Positions 15,578 through 26,500 of a stretch of 64,000 bases of DNA are shown one piece after another. A program made the translations under genes and the position numbers. The notes below the pieces were generated by a model that had not been told where the DNA came from, did not search any database, and worked only from the letters and a program-made list of their open reading frames with translations. The stretch is from positions 1-64,000 of the forward strand of contig JAJFIA010000022.1 of assembly GCA_021775255.1 (NCBI GenBank), given 5' to 3'. The DNA is from Roseovarius sp. Its GTDB lineage: Bacteria > Pseudomonadota > Alphaproteobacteria > Rhodobacterales > Rhodobacteraceae. Position 1 is the first letter of the stretch. Every line of letters begins with the position of its first letter.

Positions 15578-18500
15578 ATGAAAGCGTTTGAGTTCGACCA
15601 TCATCTCATAAACTCCTACGAACGGTTCTCCCGGTCGTTCAGCTCTATTCGGTCTGAGGATCTCCGAGCTGAAATCGATGCGCAATACGATGCCGGGCGC
15701 TTCTGGCCAGATGCCCTTCTGTCTTTAAACCCGCAATATGAAGACAGCCAGACAATTGCTGATCTAGTAACCTCCGGCGTCTTGGATGACGGAACTGGGA
15801 AAGTCTTTAGATTTGGCGAGTCTGCGTTGATCCTTCGCAAACACCAAGCCCAATCAATTGCGAAAGCTAAATCTGGCAAGAGTTTTGTCGTCACAACTGG
15901 AACTGGTTCCGGCAAATCACTGTGCTTCTTCGTCCCCATCGTCGACGCCATCATTCGTGCGCTGAGGGCAGGCAAGCCACGTAAGACCCGTGCCATAATT
16001 GTCTACCCAATGAATGCGCTCGCGAATAGTCAGTTAAAGGAAATCGACAAGTTCATCAGTCAATCTGGACTGCCCGACTCCCTGAAACCGGTGGTCAAAC
16101 GCTACACAGGCCAAGAGAGTCGAGAAGAACGCTTGAAAATCGCAGCCAACCCGCCGGACATTCTGCTGACGAATTACATGATGGCTGAGCTGCTGCTTAC
16201 CCGTCAGGATGAACTCGACTCCCAAGTCATCAACAACGCTACTGGCCTAGAATTCATCATCCTCGACGAGCTTCACACTTACCGAGGCCGCCAAGGTGCC
16301 GACGTTGCCGTACTTGTTCGCAGGCTGCGCGACCGTTGCGCACCGGATAAAGCCCCCATCTGCATCGGCACGTCGGCGACCATGGCCTCCGAAGGCTCCG
16401 ATGAAAGCAGGGCGATGGCTGTTGCGAAGGTCGCGACGCGCCTGTTTGGTTCGGATATTGGGCCGGACGCTGTCATTGATGAATCCCTACAGCGTGCAAC
16501 AGATGACTCCATTGACCTGACGCAAGCCAAGGCTGGCCTCGCAGCGGTCCTGAACCAACCGTTGCCGGACAACTTGAGTGATGAAGTTCTAAAAAGGCAC
16601 CCATTGGCAGTTTGGGCGGAGCTTGCGCTTGGACTTGATGACGGTTTGGAACTCAAGAGGAAAAAGCCTATCCCCTTCGAGGACGCGGTCATGCGCCTCG
16701 CGGGCGACAGCGGCGTTGAGGCAGGCCAATGTCGAACAGCGCTCGAAGCGTTCTTGACCCGCGTCAGTCTGCCCGAACACGAACGTGGAGGACCAGGTGA
16801 AGTCGCGTTCCTCGCGTTCAAGTTACACAGGTTCATATCTGGAGCTGGCGAAGTTTTCACGACTTTGGCTTCGCGGCCACGGACTGTGCTCTTCGAAGGC
16901 CAACGTGAAGTTCCGGGCACCGATGGCCACCGCCTTTACCCAACGCGTTTCTGCCGTAGCTGCGGGCACGAATATCACGTCGTCACCAAGAGCGACAACG
17001 ACGGTCAAATTAAGTTCTTGCCTCGGAACATTGATGACACGCCGCTGGAAAATGATGAAGACGACGACGTCGCTGGATACCTTTGTCCGATTCCTGAAGC
17101 TGATCCAGACTTTGCTTTCAATGGGGATCTGGACAGTTACCCGGAGAGTTGGAGGGAAGAACGCAACGGCATTGAACGCCTTAGGTCGTACCGGAAAAAG
17201 CGGGCTCCTGTGTCCTACGTGGTCGGCCCGGATGGTCGGCACGGCGCGGGAGGAAAGGACTTCTGGTTCATACCTGGCAAGTTTGCGTTTTGCCTATGCT
17301 GCCAGGAAGAACCGAACCAAGGTATGCGGGAACGAAGCAAGCTGGCGGGCCTATCTGGTGAGGGACGGAGTTCAGCAACGACCCTGCTGATCTCGAGTGC
17401 CCTTGAATGGATGAACCATCCGGAAAGTGGCGTTCCAGAGACAAAGAGAAAGCTCCTCGGATTCACCGATAACCGCCAAGATGCGGCGCTGCAGTCTGGG
17501 AACTTCAATGACTTCCTTTTCGTGAGCCTGCTGCGTGGAGCAATTCTCCGCGCAATTATTGCTGCGGGCGACGAAGGTCTGACTGAGGATGAATTTGGCT
17601 TGAGAGTCGTCAAGGCTCTTGGGTTCACCGCAGCAAATACAGGAGCCCAAGCACATTGGATGCTGGATCCAAACAAACGTGCAACCAGAGAAGACGCGCA
17701 ACGGGCCTTAGCGAAAGTTCTAGCACATCGTGTCTGGACAGACCTGCGGCGCGGCTGGAGATACACTAATCCGAGCTTGTTTGTTTTGAATTTGCTGGAT
17801 GTTGAATTTTCCGGTGTGAAAGAAATTGCTGCCGACCGTGGGCAAATGATGACGATCCTGCCCGAATTTGGAGATTTGAGCGAAGGAAAACGCGCTGATG
17901 TTTTGAAGATATTCCTCGGCGCCATGCTGGAGGGCCTTGCGGTTAATACTGAAGCGTTAGATCTGGCGGTTCTTGATGGCGTAGCTCAGAAATCGCGATC
18001 CCTATTGCGTTCCCCTTGGGCTATCGATGCCAAAGAAAATCCCCGTGGGCGTTCTACCCTGCTCTTGCGAGCGCCTGGCAAAGGCGTCATCGGCCTGCGT
18101 GAGGAGCAAACTCTTTTGCGCGCAGGGCATAACTCCCGCATCGCACGATTGATCAACAAAAAGAAAATCATCGGCACGAAACTCGGGAAAGAAGACTATC
18201 TTGAATTCCTCTCGCGTCTGCTCGAACTGCTCGCAGACGAAGGGTTAGTCGCGCCAGTCGAACTTGATGCAGACTTGGTAGGATGGCGGTTGACACCGTC
18301 AGCGGTCAAGCTTGTTCCAGGCGCAGCTCTTTCAGATGAAGGCAAACGTGGAAACCGCTACTTTCACGATCTGTACGCTTCCATCGCAAACGATCTCGCC
18401 TCCGGCAAAAGCGCATACTGGGGGTTAGAGGGACGCGAGCATACGGCGCAAGTATCGCAAAAACAGCGCGAATGGCGGGAGTGGCGCTTCAGGTTCGAAG

Positions 18501-20755
18501 ATGATGACCGCGCCAATCTCAGCACTTCAGAGTATCGGGCCGAGATACGAGCTTCAGGCGAGTCTGACCAATTTCTGCCCGCATTGTTCTGCTCGCCTAC
18601 GATGGAACTCGGCGTTGATATATCGGCTCTGAACGCCGTGTACCTTCGTAACGTACCTCCGACTCCAGCAAATTATGCACAACGCGCTGGTCGCGCTGGA
18701 CGTTCGGGTCAGGCGGCGGTCGTCGTAACCTATTGCGCATCTGGCTCGCCACATGACCAGTATTTCTTCGATCGGCGCAACGATATGGTGGCAGGCGTTG
18801 TCCGTCCCCCCGCCTTGGACATTACCAACGAAGAGCTAGTGCGCTCGCACCTGCACGCCGTTTGGCTCGCAGAGGCAAAACTCGCCCTGAAGCCGGATAT
18901 TCCAGATATCCTTGATCTCACGGGGACCGGCTATCCGCTCAAAGAGGAGGTTCTGTCTGTAATTTCAAAGTCAAATCTGGCCGCACGGGCGCGTTCGCCT
19001 ATGAAGCGGGTGCTGGATCAGATCTTGGCGGCGGACGACGGTTCAGCGCCAATTTGGATGGGTGAACCCGAAGAGTTTGTTCTCCACGTGGCAATGAACG
19101 CACCAAAGGAGTTTGATAGAGCGTTCGATCGCTGGCGTGAACTATACGACTCTGCACGCACACAACTGGCTAAGGCTAATAAGCAATCCGAAATCACGGG
19201 GCTTTCCGGCTCCGATCGTCGTAAGATCAAGGCTGCGCAAATGCAGGCGAGCGATCAGCTGGCGATCCTTGAACAGGGCAAAGCGTCTAACGGCTCGGAC
19301 TTCTATTCATACCGTTACTTGGCAACGGAAGGTTTTCTTCCGGGGTATAACTTCCCGCGCCTGCCACTTTACGCGTTTGTGCCAGGGGAAGGGAAAAGCG
19401 GCTCGTTTCTGTCGCGCGCACGCTTCTTGGCGATCTCGGAATTCGGACCCCGAAGCCTCATCTACCATGAAGGTCGGGCATATCGTGTCATTAAAGCAAA
19501 GCTCCCGCCTCAGGCTCGCGAAGGCGACGGGTCGGAGCTGAACACGAAAGACATCTACATCTGTCCGAACTGCGGCGCTTGTCATGAAGGTGAAATCGAA
19601 CGCTGTCACGGCTGTGACACCCACATGGCTGGAGAAGTACCAGTCAAACGCACGCTAGTTATCAACAATGTCGAGGCAGCGCCAATAGAGCGCATTACAG
19701 CCAACGATGAAGAGAGGGTGCGCCAAGGCTTCGACATTCAGACTGTTTTCGCCTGGCCCACGAAAGACGGGCAGCTTCAGGTCACGAACGCCGAGTTCAA
19801 GTGCGGCGATACCTCGCTGCTCGCGCTTCAATATGCAAACAGCGCAGAGATCAGTCGCCTCAACAAAGGACTAAAGCGCCGGAAAGATAAGACCGTTTTG
19901 GGCTTTAACATAGATCCGCGGACCGGCTATTGGGCAAAATCGGAAGACGAGGACTCGGAAACTGAGCTGGCACCCGATGTCGTAAGGCCCGTCAAGATTG
20001 TTCCAATCGTTAAAGATACAAAAAACGCGTTGCTGTTCCGCTTCAAGAAGCCGGAAAGCTTTGATCCTGAAACGATCACTACGGTCCAGCATGCACTGAT
20101 GCGGGGCATTGAAGTAGTCTATCAGCTTGAGGAAGGAGAAATCCTGGGTGAACCCCTTCCGGCGCGCGACAACCGCAGAGCAATTCTTGCTTACGAGGCA
20201 ACTGAGGGCGGAGCCGGAGTCCTGAACCGCCTGGTCGATGACCCGAAGGCGATCAGCGAAGTTGCGCGGACAGCACTCGAAATCATGCACTACGAGAACA
20301 TTGCAGCTTCAATCGGAGCAGGTGACGCGCAGCTTCTGACTGAGAAAACCGACGATGCATGTGTGCGCGGCTGTTATCGTTGTCTCCTCTCCTACTTCAA
20401 CCAACCTGATCACGAACAGATAGATCGAAGCAGCACAGAAGTAGCGCAGCTTCTGATCGACCTGGCGCGGGGACAGACGCTTTTGGAGGCACGCGCATCC
20501 TTCGACGGATCCGCCTCTCCGTGGGTAAAGGCTTTCGAAGAAGCGGGACTTCCGCATGTGGATACCATGCCGGTCAAATTTGGCGAAACCGACGTGGAAT
20601 TCGCGTGGCGGGGTCACGGCGTGGCCGCAACAGCAAACTCCGTGTCGTCTGAAATGTCTCAAGATGCTTTGGGCAAAGGTTGGGAACTGGTCTCGCTGCC
20701 AAGTCTTCCGGACGCCGGCATTCCCAAACAACTCATCGATCTACTCAAAGGATAG
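15578..20755 (+). CDS. DEAD/DEAH helicase with C-terminal DUF1998 (DISARM DrmA+DrmB-like fusion)
   Basis: A 1725-residue superfamily 2 helicase of the COG1205 type. Motif I is TGTGSGKS (107-114), motif II DELH, motif III GTSAT; the C-terminal helicase domain has GFTDNRQDA and the family block TMELGVDISALNAVYLRNVP followed by QRAGRAGR (motif VI). Four cysteine pairs or clusters are visible: FCRSCG, FCLCC, CPNCGAC/CHGC and a terminal CVRGCYRCLLSYFNQPDH, the last being the DUF1998 metal-binding signature. In DISARM the helicase (DrmA, about 1200 aa) and the DUF1998 protein (DrmB, about 600 aa) are separate genes; here both are in one chain. An AGGAG precedes the start and four downstream genes follow with gaps of 2-18 bases. 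Druantia DruE is the main alternative relative. Confidence 0.85.
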   Translation: MKAFEFDHHLINSYERFSRSFSSIRSEDLRAEIDAQYDAGRFWPDALLSLNPQYEDSQTIADLVTSGVLDDGTGKVFRFGESALILRKHQAQSIAKAKSGKSFVVTTGTGSGKSLCFFVPIVDAIIRALRAGKPRKTRAIIVYPMNALANSQLKEIDKFISQSGLPDSLKPVVKRYTGQESREERLKIAANPPDILLTNYMMAELLLTRQDELDSQVINNATGLEFIILDELHTYRGRQGADVAVLVRRLRDRCAPDKAPICIGTSATMASEGSDESRAMAVAKVATRLFGSDIGPDAVIDESLQRATDDSIDLTQAKAGLAAVLNQPLPDNLSDEVLKRHPLAVWAELALGLDDGLELKRKKPIPFEDAVMRLAGDSGVEAGQCRTALEAFLTRVSLPEHERGGPGEVAFLAFKLHRFISGAGEVFTTLASRPRTVLFEGQREVPGTDGHRLYPTRFCRSCGHEYHVVTKSDNDGQIKFLPRNIDDTPLENDEDDDVAGYLCPIPEADPDFAFNGDLDSYPESWREERNGIERLRSYRKKRAPVSYVVGPDGRHGAGGKDFWFIPGKFAFCLCCQEEPNQGMRERSKLAGLSGEGRSSATTLLISSALEWMNHPESGVPETKRKLLGFTDNRQDAALQSGNFNDFLFVSLLRGAILRAIIAAGDEGLTEDEFGLRVVKALGFTAANTGAQAHWMLDPNKRATREDAQRALAKVLAHRVWTDLRRGWRYTNPSLFVLNLLDVEFSGVKEIAADRGQMMTILPEFGDLSEGKRADVLKIFLGAMLEGLAVNTEALDLAVLDGVAQKSRSLLRSPWAIDAKENPRGRSTLLLRAPGKGVIGLREEQTLLRAGHNSRIARLINKKKIIGTKLGKEDYLEFLSRLLELLADEGLVAPVELDADLVGWRLTPSAVKLVPGAALSDEGKRGNRYFHDLYASIANDLASGKSAYWGLEGREHTAQVSQKQREWREWRFRFEDDDRANLSTSEYRAEIRASGESDQFLPALFCSPTMELGVDISALNAVYLRNVPPTPANYAQRAGRAGRSGQAAVVVTYCASGSPHDQYFFDRRNDMVAGVVRPPALDITNEELVRSHLHAVWLAEAKLALKPDIPDILDLTGTGYPLKEEVLSVISKSNLAARARSPMKRVLDQILAADDGSAPIWMGEPEEFVLHVAMNAPKEFDRAFDRWRELYDSARTQLAKANKQSEITGLSGSDRRKIKAAQMQASDQLAILEQGKASNGSDFYSYRYLATEGFLPGYNFPRLPLYAFVPGEGKSGSFLSRARFLAISEFGPRSLIYHEGRAYRVIKAKLPPQAREGDGSELNTKDIYICPNCGACHEGEIERCHGCDTHMAGEVPVKRTLVINNVEAAPIERITANDEERVRQGFDIQTVFAWPTKDGQLQVTNAEFKCGDTSLLALQYANSAEISRLNKGLKRRKDKTVLGFNIDPRTGYWAKSEDEDSETELAPDVVRPVKIVPIVKDTKNALLFRFKKPESFDPETITTVQHALMRGIEVVYQLEEGEILGEPLPARDNRRAILAYEATEGGAGVLNRLVDDPKAISEVARTALEIMHYENIAASIGAGDAQLLTEKTDDACVRGCYRCLLSYFNQPDHEQIDRSSTEVAQLLIDLARGQTLLEARASFDGSASPWVKAFEEAGLPHVDTMPVKFGETDVEFAWRGHGVAATANSVSSEMSQDALGKGWELVSLPSLPDAGIPKQLIDLLKG

Positions 20756-20758
20756 GCC

Positions 20759-23530
20759 ATGACGCTAAGCTTTTCTCCTGGCGATCTTGTCCATGCCCGC
20801 GGTCGAGAGTGGGTTGCTCTTCCAGCGCCGCGGCCTGGCATTCTTGCGCTTCGCCCCCTCTCAGGAAACGAGAATGACGTAGTCATTCTTGATCCTGAGC
20901 TGGAAATTGCAAGCGTGGCGGCGGCGAGATTTGATCTGCCTGACGACGCGCGATCCACAGTACAAGCCAAAGCGGCACTCCTTGCAGATGCGCTTAGACT
21001 GACCTTGCGGCGCGGTGCAGGGCCATTTCGGTCTGCCGCTCAGCTCGCCTTTGAGCCGCGAACCTATCAGCTTGTCCCACTGCTTATGGCCCTGCGGCTG
21101 CAGGTGCCCCGCTTGCTGATCGCTGACGACGTAGGCATCGGCAAGACCATCGAAGCGGGTCTGATCCTTCGCGAACTAATGGATCGAGGTGAAGTCGATG
21201 CCTTTTCAGTCCTCTGCCCGCCTCACCTCGTGGATCAGTGGATTATCGAGCTCAAGGATCGTTTCGGCATTGATGCGGTTCCGGTGACATCTGGCACTGC
21301 GGCGCGCCTGGAACGCAACCTACCGCTCGCCCAAACGCTATTTGACGCCTACCCATTTACGGTCGTCAGCCTTGACTACATCAAGGCAGAGAAGCGCCGT
21401 GAGGGGTTTGCACGTGCCTGTCCTGACTTTGTAATCGTTGATGAAGCGCATGCTTGCGTCGGAACACACAAAGGTAAGCAGCAACGTTTCGACTTGCTCC
21501 AGGGGCTCGCAAAGGATCCAGAACGTAGGATCGTCATGCTCACGGCCACGCCACACTCTGGAGATGAAGAAGCATTCTCGCGATTGCTGTCACTAATCGA
21601 CCCCGAATTTGCTTCAGCCGACTTTGACAATGCGAAGTATCGCGAAAAGCTCGCACGACATTTCGTCCAGCGTGGCCGGATCGATCTAATTGAGGGAGAA
21701 TGGCATGAAGATCGAGCCTTCCCCAAGAAATGGGAAATGGAAGGTGGCCTAACCTATCGCCTGTCGCCGGAGCACCTTGCTTTTCATGAGGCGGCTATCG
21801 ACTACTGCCTTTCAGTCGTGTCAAAAGCTGGAGATCAGAAGAAAGATCAGCGTCTCGCCTTTTGGGGTACCCTGGCTTTGATGCGATGCGTGGGATCTTC
21901 CCCAGCCGCGGCGCTTAGTACCCTGAGAAATCGTGCATCAAACGAAGCAGAGCGTTTGGAACCACAAATTTTCGACGAAGATAGCGACGACGAAGACGCT
22001 GTTGATGTTGAGCCCAATACGATCTTCGCGAACGATCCGGCACTTCAAGCTCTTCTGGATCAAGCGTCCCGTCTTTTGGTCGCAAAGGACCCCAAACTTG
22101 ACGCGCTCATCAGTGCGCTGAAGCCATTGATCAAAGATGGCGCCAATCCAGTCGTATTTTGTCGCTACCTGGCAACGGCTGAGCACGTAAAGCAGGGTCT
22201 TCGCAAAGCGTTTCCGAAACTGAATATTGAAGCCGTCACTGGGGAACTGACACCAGACGAGCGGCGGGACCGCGTCGCGGAGATGTCGGTTGAAGATGTT
22301 GAAAAGGATGTTCAACGGATCTTGGTAGCGACGGATTGCTTGTCTGAAGGAATTAATCTTCAGCAGCTATTTGACACCGTCGTGCACTACGACCTCTCGT
22401 GGAACCCGACCCGGCACCAACAGCGCGAGGGCCGGGTAGACCGTTTTGGTCAACCCGCCGAACTGGTTCGATCCATCATGATGTTCTCGCCAGACAGCGC
22501 CATTGATGGTGCTGTCCTCGACGTTATCCTGCGCAAGGCCGAAGAAATTCGGAAAGCAACAGGTGTAACCGTTCCGCTCCCCGATGAACGTGGCCCCGTC
22601 ACAGATGCACTCATGGCCGCGATGATGCTTCGCCGCGGTGGCCATAAACAGCTGACATTTGACTTGCGTCTGGATGACGGCACGCAAGCGATGGATGCCC
22701 GTTGGCGCGATGCGAGCGAGAACGAGAAAAAATCCCGTGCGCGTTTTGCACAGAATGCAATGAAACCGGCCGAGGTTGCGCCGGAATGGAACAAGGTCAA
22801 AGACCTGCTCGGCTCGCCGGATGATGCGCGGCAGTTCGTCGAACGCGCCATGTCTCGCTTTGGCGTACCTCTCGAAAAAAAGCGGTCGCTATACATTGCG
22901 CATGTTCATGCGCTTCAGGAGAGCCTGAAAGAAAAGCTGGGGCAACGAGGGCTGCAGAAATCAGTGAGGCTTGCCACTGCGGAGCCTGCGCCTTCGGGCA
23001 CTACCCTGTTGACGCGCACCCATCCGCTGACTGCCTCTCTGGCGGAAAGCCTGGTTGAGGCTTCGCTGGACCAAGAAGCGCTACCAGATCTAGGCATCGG
23101 GCGCGTTGGGGCTTGGCCCACGCCAGCGGTCTCGGCAATGACCCGTCTCGTGCTTTTACGTATCCGCTACAAGCTCACCATCCATTCCCGCAAGGAAAGA
23201 CTGCTACTTGCCGAGGAGGCTGCACTCGTTGCCCTACAGGGGAATATCATTGTCGCGACAGGAGACGCCGCGCGTGAAATGCTGAACACGCCAGCAATTG
23301 CTGATCTTGCGCAGATTGCGCGAGACCGGCTGGTGAACAATGCAAAGTCGGATTTGCCCTTATTCATTGAAGGACCGCTGGCGGCATTCGTGAAAAAGCG
23401 GGCGGAGGAGCTCGTCGAAGATCATGCGCGACTGCGTGCTGCGGCTGGATCCGCCTCGCGGGTCAGCGTGGAGGCGGTGCTTCCACCTGACGTCATTGGA
23501 ATGTTCGTGCTGATGCCGGGCGAGGTTTAA
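20759..23530 (+). CDS. SNF2-family helicase (DISARM DrmD-like)
   Basis: A 923-residue superfamily 2 ATPase of the SNF2/RapA group. It has a short N-terminal beta domain, then DDVGIGKTIEAGLIL (motif I, 123-130), VDEAH (motif II, 228-231), LTATPHSGDEEAF (motif III), a C-terminal helicase domain with VFCRYLATAEHVKQGL, EGINLQQLFDTVVHYDLSWNP and REGRVDRFGQ (motif VI, near 555). The long C-terminal region is helical. Domain order and length match DrmD, the class 1 DISARM hallmark, and helicases found beside large adenine methyltransferases. The ATG is three bases after the preceding stop, with AAAGGA as ribosome-binding site. Expected role: ATP-driven DNA translocation during recognition of invading DNA. 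Confidence 0.87.
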   Translation: MTLSFSPGDLVHARGREWVALPAPRPGILALRPLSGNENDVVILDPELEIASVAAARFDLPDDARSTVQAKAALLADALRLTLRRGAGPFRSAAQLAFEPRTYQLVPLLMALRLQVPRLLIADDVGIGKTIEAGLILRELMDRGEVDAFSVLCPPHLVDQWIIELKDRFGIDAVPVTSGTAARLERNLPLAQTLFDAYPFTVVSLDYIKAEKRREGFARACPDFVIVDEAHACVGTHKGKQQRFDLLQGLAKDPERRIVMLTATPHSGDEEAFSRLLSLIDPEFASADFDNAKYREKLARHFVQRGRIDLIEGEWHEDRAFPKKWEMEGGLTYRLSPEHLAFHEAAIDYCLSVVSKAGDQKKDQRLAFWGTLALMRCVGSSPAAALSTLRNRASNEAERLEPQIFDEDSDDEDAVDVEPNTIFANDPALQALLDQASRLLVAKDPKLDALISALKPLIKDGANPVVFCRYLATAEHVKQGLRKAFPKLNIEAVTGELTPDERRDRVAEMSVEDVEKDVQRILVATDCLSEGINLQQLFDTVVHYDLSWNPTRHQQREGRVDRFGQPAELVRSIMMFSPDSAIDGAVLDVILRKAEEIRKATGVTVPLPDERGPVTDALMAAMMLRRGGHKQLTFDLRLDDGTQAMDARWRDASENEKKSRARFAQNAMKPAEVAPEWNKVKDLLGSPDDARQFVERAMSRFGVPLEKKRSLYIAHVHALQESLKEKLGQRGLQKSVRLATAEPAPSGTTLLTRTHPLTASLAESLVEASLDQEALPDLGIGRVGAWPTPAVSAMTRLVLLRIRYKLTIHSRKERLLLAEEAALVALQGNIIVATGDAAREMLNTPAIADLAQIARDRLVNNAKSDLPLFIEGPLAAFVKKRAEELVEDHARLRAAAGSASRVSVEAVLPPDVIGMFVLMPGEV

Positions 23531-23532
23531 GC

Positions 23533-26500
23533 ATGGCCCGCAAACCCATTACAGATATGTCCGCATGGCCGTCGCTAAGCCTCGAGGGCAATCTCATCGC
23601 GCCCGCCATGATTGCAAAGATCGATCAGCGGGCCGCGCCCGAACAGGCGCCGGAGAACTACTCCGTTCGAAAGGGCCTGACGATCCGCGAAGAAATCTCG
23701 ACGGCTTTCCGCGTCGGGCAGTCTCATTTCGATGCATTCGCCAAGATCGAGACACCAACTCAGGATGCCACACGTCGCTTTGTTTCGGGCCTCTTCAAGG
23801 AAACCTTCGGATACGACGATCTGCAGGCTGCTCAAGCACCCATCGCCCTGATCGCAAGCGGGCGCGTGCCGTTCGTCGTGGTGCCGACGTCCGAAACGCT
23901 CGACCGTCGTAGTCCGACCTTGTCCGTCGACCGGTCTCGCTCACCTGCGTTCGCCCTTCAGGACTACCTCAATGACAAGGACGAGGCGCTTTGGGGTATT
24001 GTCACCAACGGCACCCATCTGCGCCTCATGCGGGACAACGCCTCGCTGACCCGCCCGGCCTATATCGAGGCTGACCTCGCCCAGATCTTCTCGAACGAGG
24101 ACATCGCCTCCTTCGCCGTCCTCTGGCTGCTGATCCACCGGTCCCGTTTCGGCAACGAAGGCGCACCCGCCACAGACTGCCCGCTTGAGCGGTGGCGAGA
24201 GACTGGCTCCAAGGAAGGTGAGGTTGCCCGGGATCGCCTTGCCGACCAGGTCCAGATCGCGCTCAAGGTGCTTGGGTCCGGCTTCCTTGAAGCCAACCCC
24301 GACCTTTCGACAAAACTGAAATCCGGCGAAGTGAACCTCACCGAGTGGTTCAATGAACTCCTGCGCCTCGTCTACCGCCTGATCTTTCTCATGGTCGCCG
24401 AGGACCGGAACCTCCTGCACCCCAGCAACGCCAAGACAGACGCTCGCGCACTTTACGCTCAAGGCTACTCCCTCGCGGCCCTGCGCAAACAATGCTACCG
24501 CGCCGCGACTTGGGACAAACACCATGACCGCTACGAAGGCGTCAAGATCGTCTTCAACGCGCTCGCCAATGGCCAGCCAGCCCTCGCCCTCCCGGCGCTT
24601 GGCGGTCTCTTTGCTGACGACCGTCTGCCCCACCTTGAAACCGCCCGCCTGCGCAACAAGGCCTTCATGGAGGCGCTCTACCGCCTCTCCTGGCTGTTGG
24701 ACAAAACCGGCATGGTCCCCGTCAACTGGCGCGCGATGGAGACGGAGGAGCTGGGCTCGGTCTACGAATCCCTCCTCGAACTGCAGCCCCAGCTGGGCGA
24801 CGACGGCAAGACGCTCGTCTTCGCCTCCGAGGCCGCCGAGCAGAAGGGCAACCAGCGCAAGACCACTGGCTCCTACTACACGCCCGACAGCCTCGTGCAG
24901 GCGCTGCTCGACACCGCGCTCGATCCGGTGCTGGACAAGACCGAGCCGGACAAGCTGCTGAAGCTGACCGTGATCGACCCCGCCTGCGGCTCGGGCCACT
25001 TCCTTCTGGCCGCCGCCCGTCGCATCGCAACGCGTCTTGCCCGCCACCGGGCCGAAGGCACGCCCGCATTGTCCGACTTCCGCCATGCTCTGCGTGATGT
25101 CGCGCGCTCCTGCCTGCACGGGGTGGACCGCAACCCCATGGCGGTGGAGCTGACCAAGGTCGCGCTCTGGATCGAAACGGTGGACCCCGGCCTTCCCCTC
25201 GGCTTCTTCGACGCGCAAATCCGCTGCGGCGATGCGTTGCTGGGGGTGTTCGACCTGAAGGTTCTGGAGGATGGCATCCCCGATGCCGCCTACAAGCCGC
25301 TGACCGGCGACGACAAGGACACGGCCAAATACTACAAGAAGGCCAATCAGGACGCCACGAAGGGTCAGGGCGGGTTCGACTTCGGCACCGGCCAGGTCGC
25401 CATGCCCGAGATGAAGCCGATGGCGCTGGATTTCTCAGGCTTCCGTGATCTGCCCGAGGATACAGTGGAGCAGATCGGGGCCAAGGCCAAGCGGTTCAAG
25501 GAACTGCGCAAGAAGCAGGGCTTTGTGCGGGCGACGGCGGCGGCGAACCTCTATGTCGCGGCCTTCCTGCTGCCCAAGGTGGGCGGTGCGCCCGCTGGCC
25601 CAACGTCCCGCACGGTACCTACGACCGAGGAGCTGTGGATGGCCCTCAATCAGGGCAAGATGCGGCAGGCAATGGCGGATGCCCCGAAGGCCGCGCGTCG
25701 TGCGCGGGCGTTCCATTGGCCGCTTGAGTTCCCCGATGTGATGCAGCGCGGCGGCTTTGATGTGGTGCTAGGCAATCCACCTTGGGAGCGGATCAAGCTA
25801 CAGGAGCAGGAGTTCTTCGCAAGCCGCTCACCAGAGATCGCCGGAGCGCCAAACAAAGCCGCCCGTAACAAGCTGATCAAAGCATTGGCGACAGCAATCG
25901 AAGGCAGCGTCGAACGAGCTTTGTTTGAGGCATTCACATCCGCCAAACGCGAAGCAGAGGCAACAAGCGAATTTGTCCGCGTCTCAGGAGAGGATGGTGG
26001 GCGCTTCGCTTTAACAGGAAGAGGCGACGTTAACACCTATGCACTGTTCGCGGAGCTGTTCGCGGATCTCGCGCGCCAACGTGCGGGTGTGATTGTACCC
26101 ACCGGGATCTCCACTGACATAACGACGGCCCCATTCTTTGCGCATCTTGTCGAAAAGCAACGCCTGGCACGACTCATTGATTTCGAGAACCGACGCCCAA
26201 TTTTTTCGGCGGTTCACCGCAGTTTTAAGTTCTGCTTACTTACTTTGGGCCGAGATGTGCAGGAAGCGGGATTTTCGTTCTTCTTGACCGATGCGGGAGA
26301 GATCGCCGACCCAGAGCGAAACTTCGCGCTGTCTCCCCAAGAAATTTCTGCGATTAACCCCAACACTCGAACTGCACCGGTTTTCCGATCGCGTTGGGAC
26401 GCAGAATTGACAGCGAAAATATACCGTCATGCGCCGGTGCTTGTAGATGACACAAAGGATTCCAAAGGTAATCCGTGGAGTGTTAGCTTTGCACGCCCCT

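Noticed and set aside
23941..25218. 425-codon open frame on the minus strand
   Set aside because: Antisense to the methyltransferase in its most GC-rich part; no protein-like motifs.
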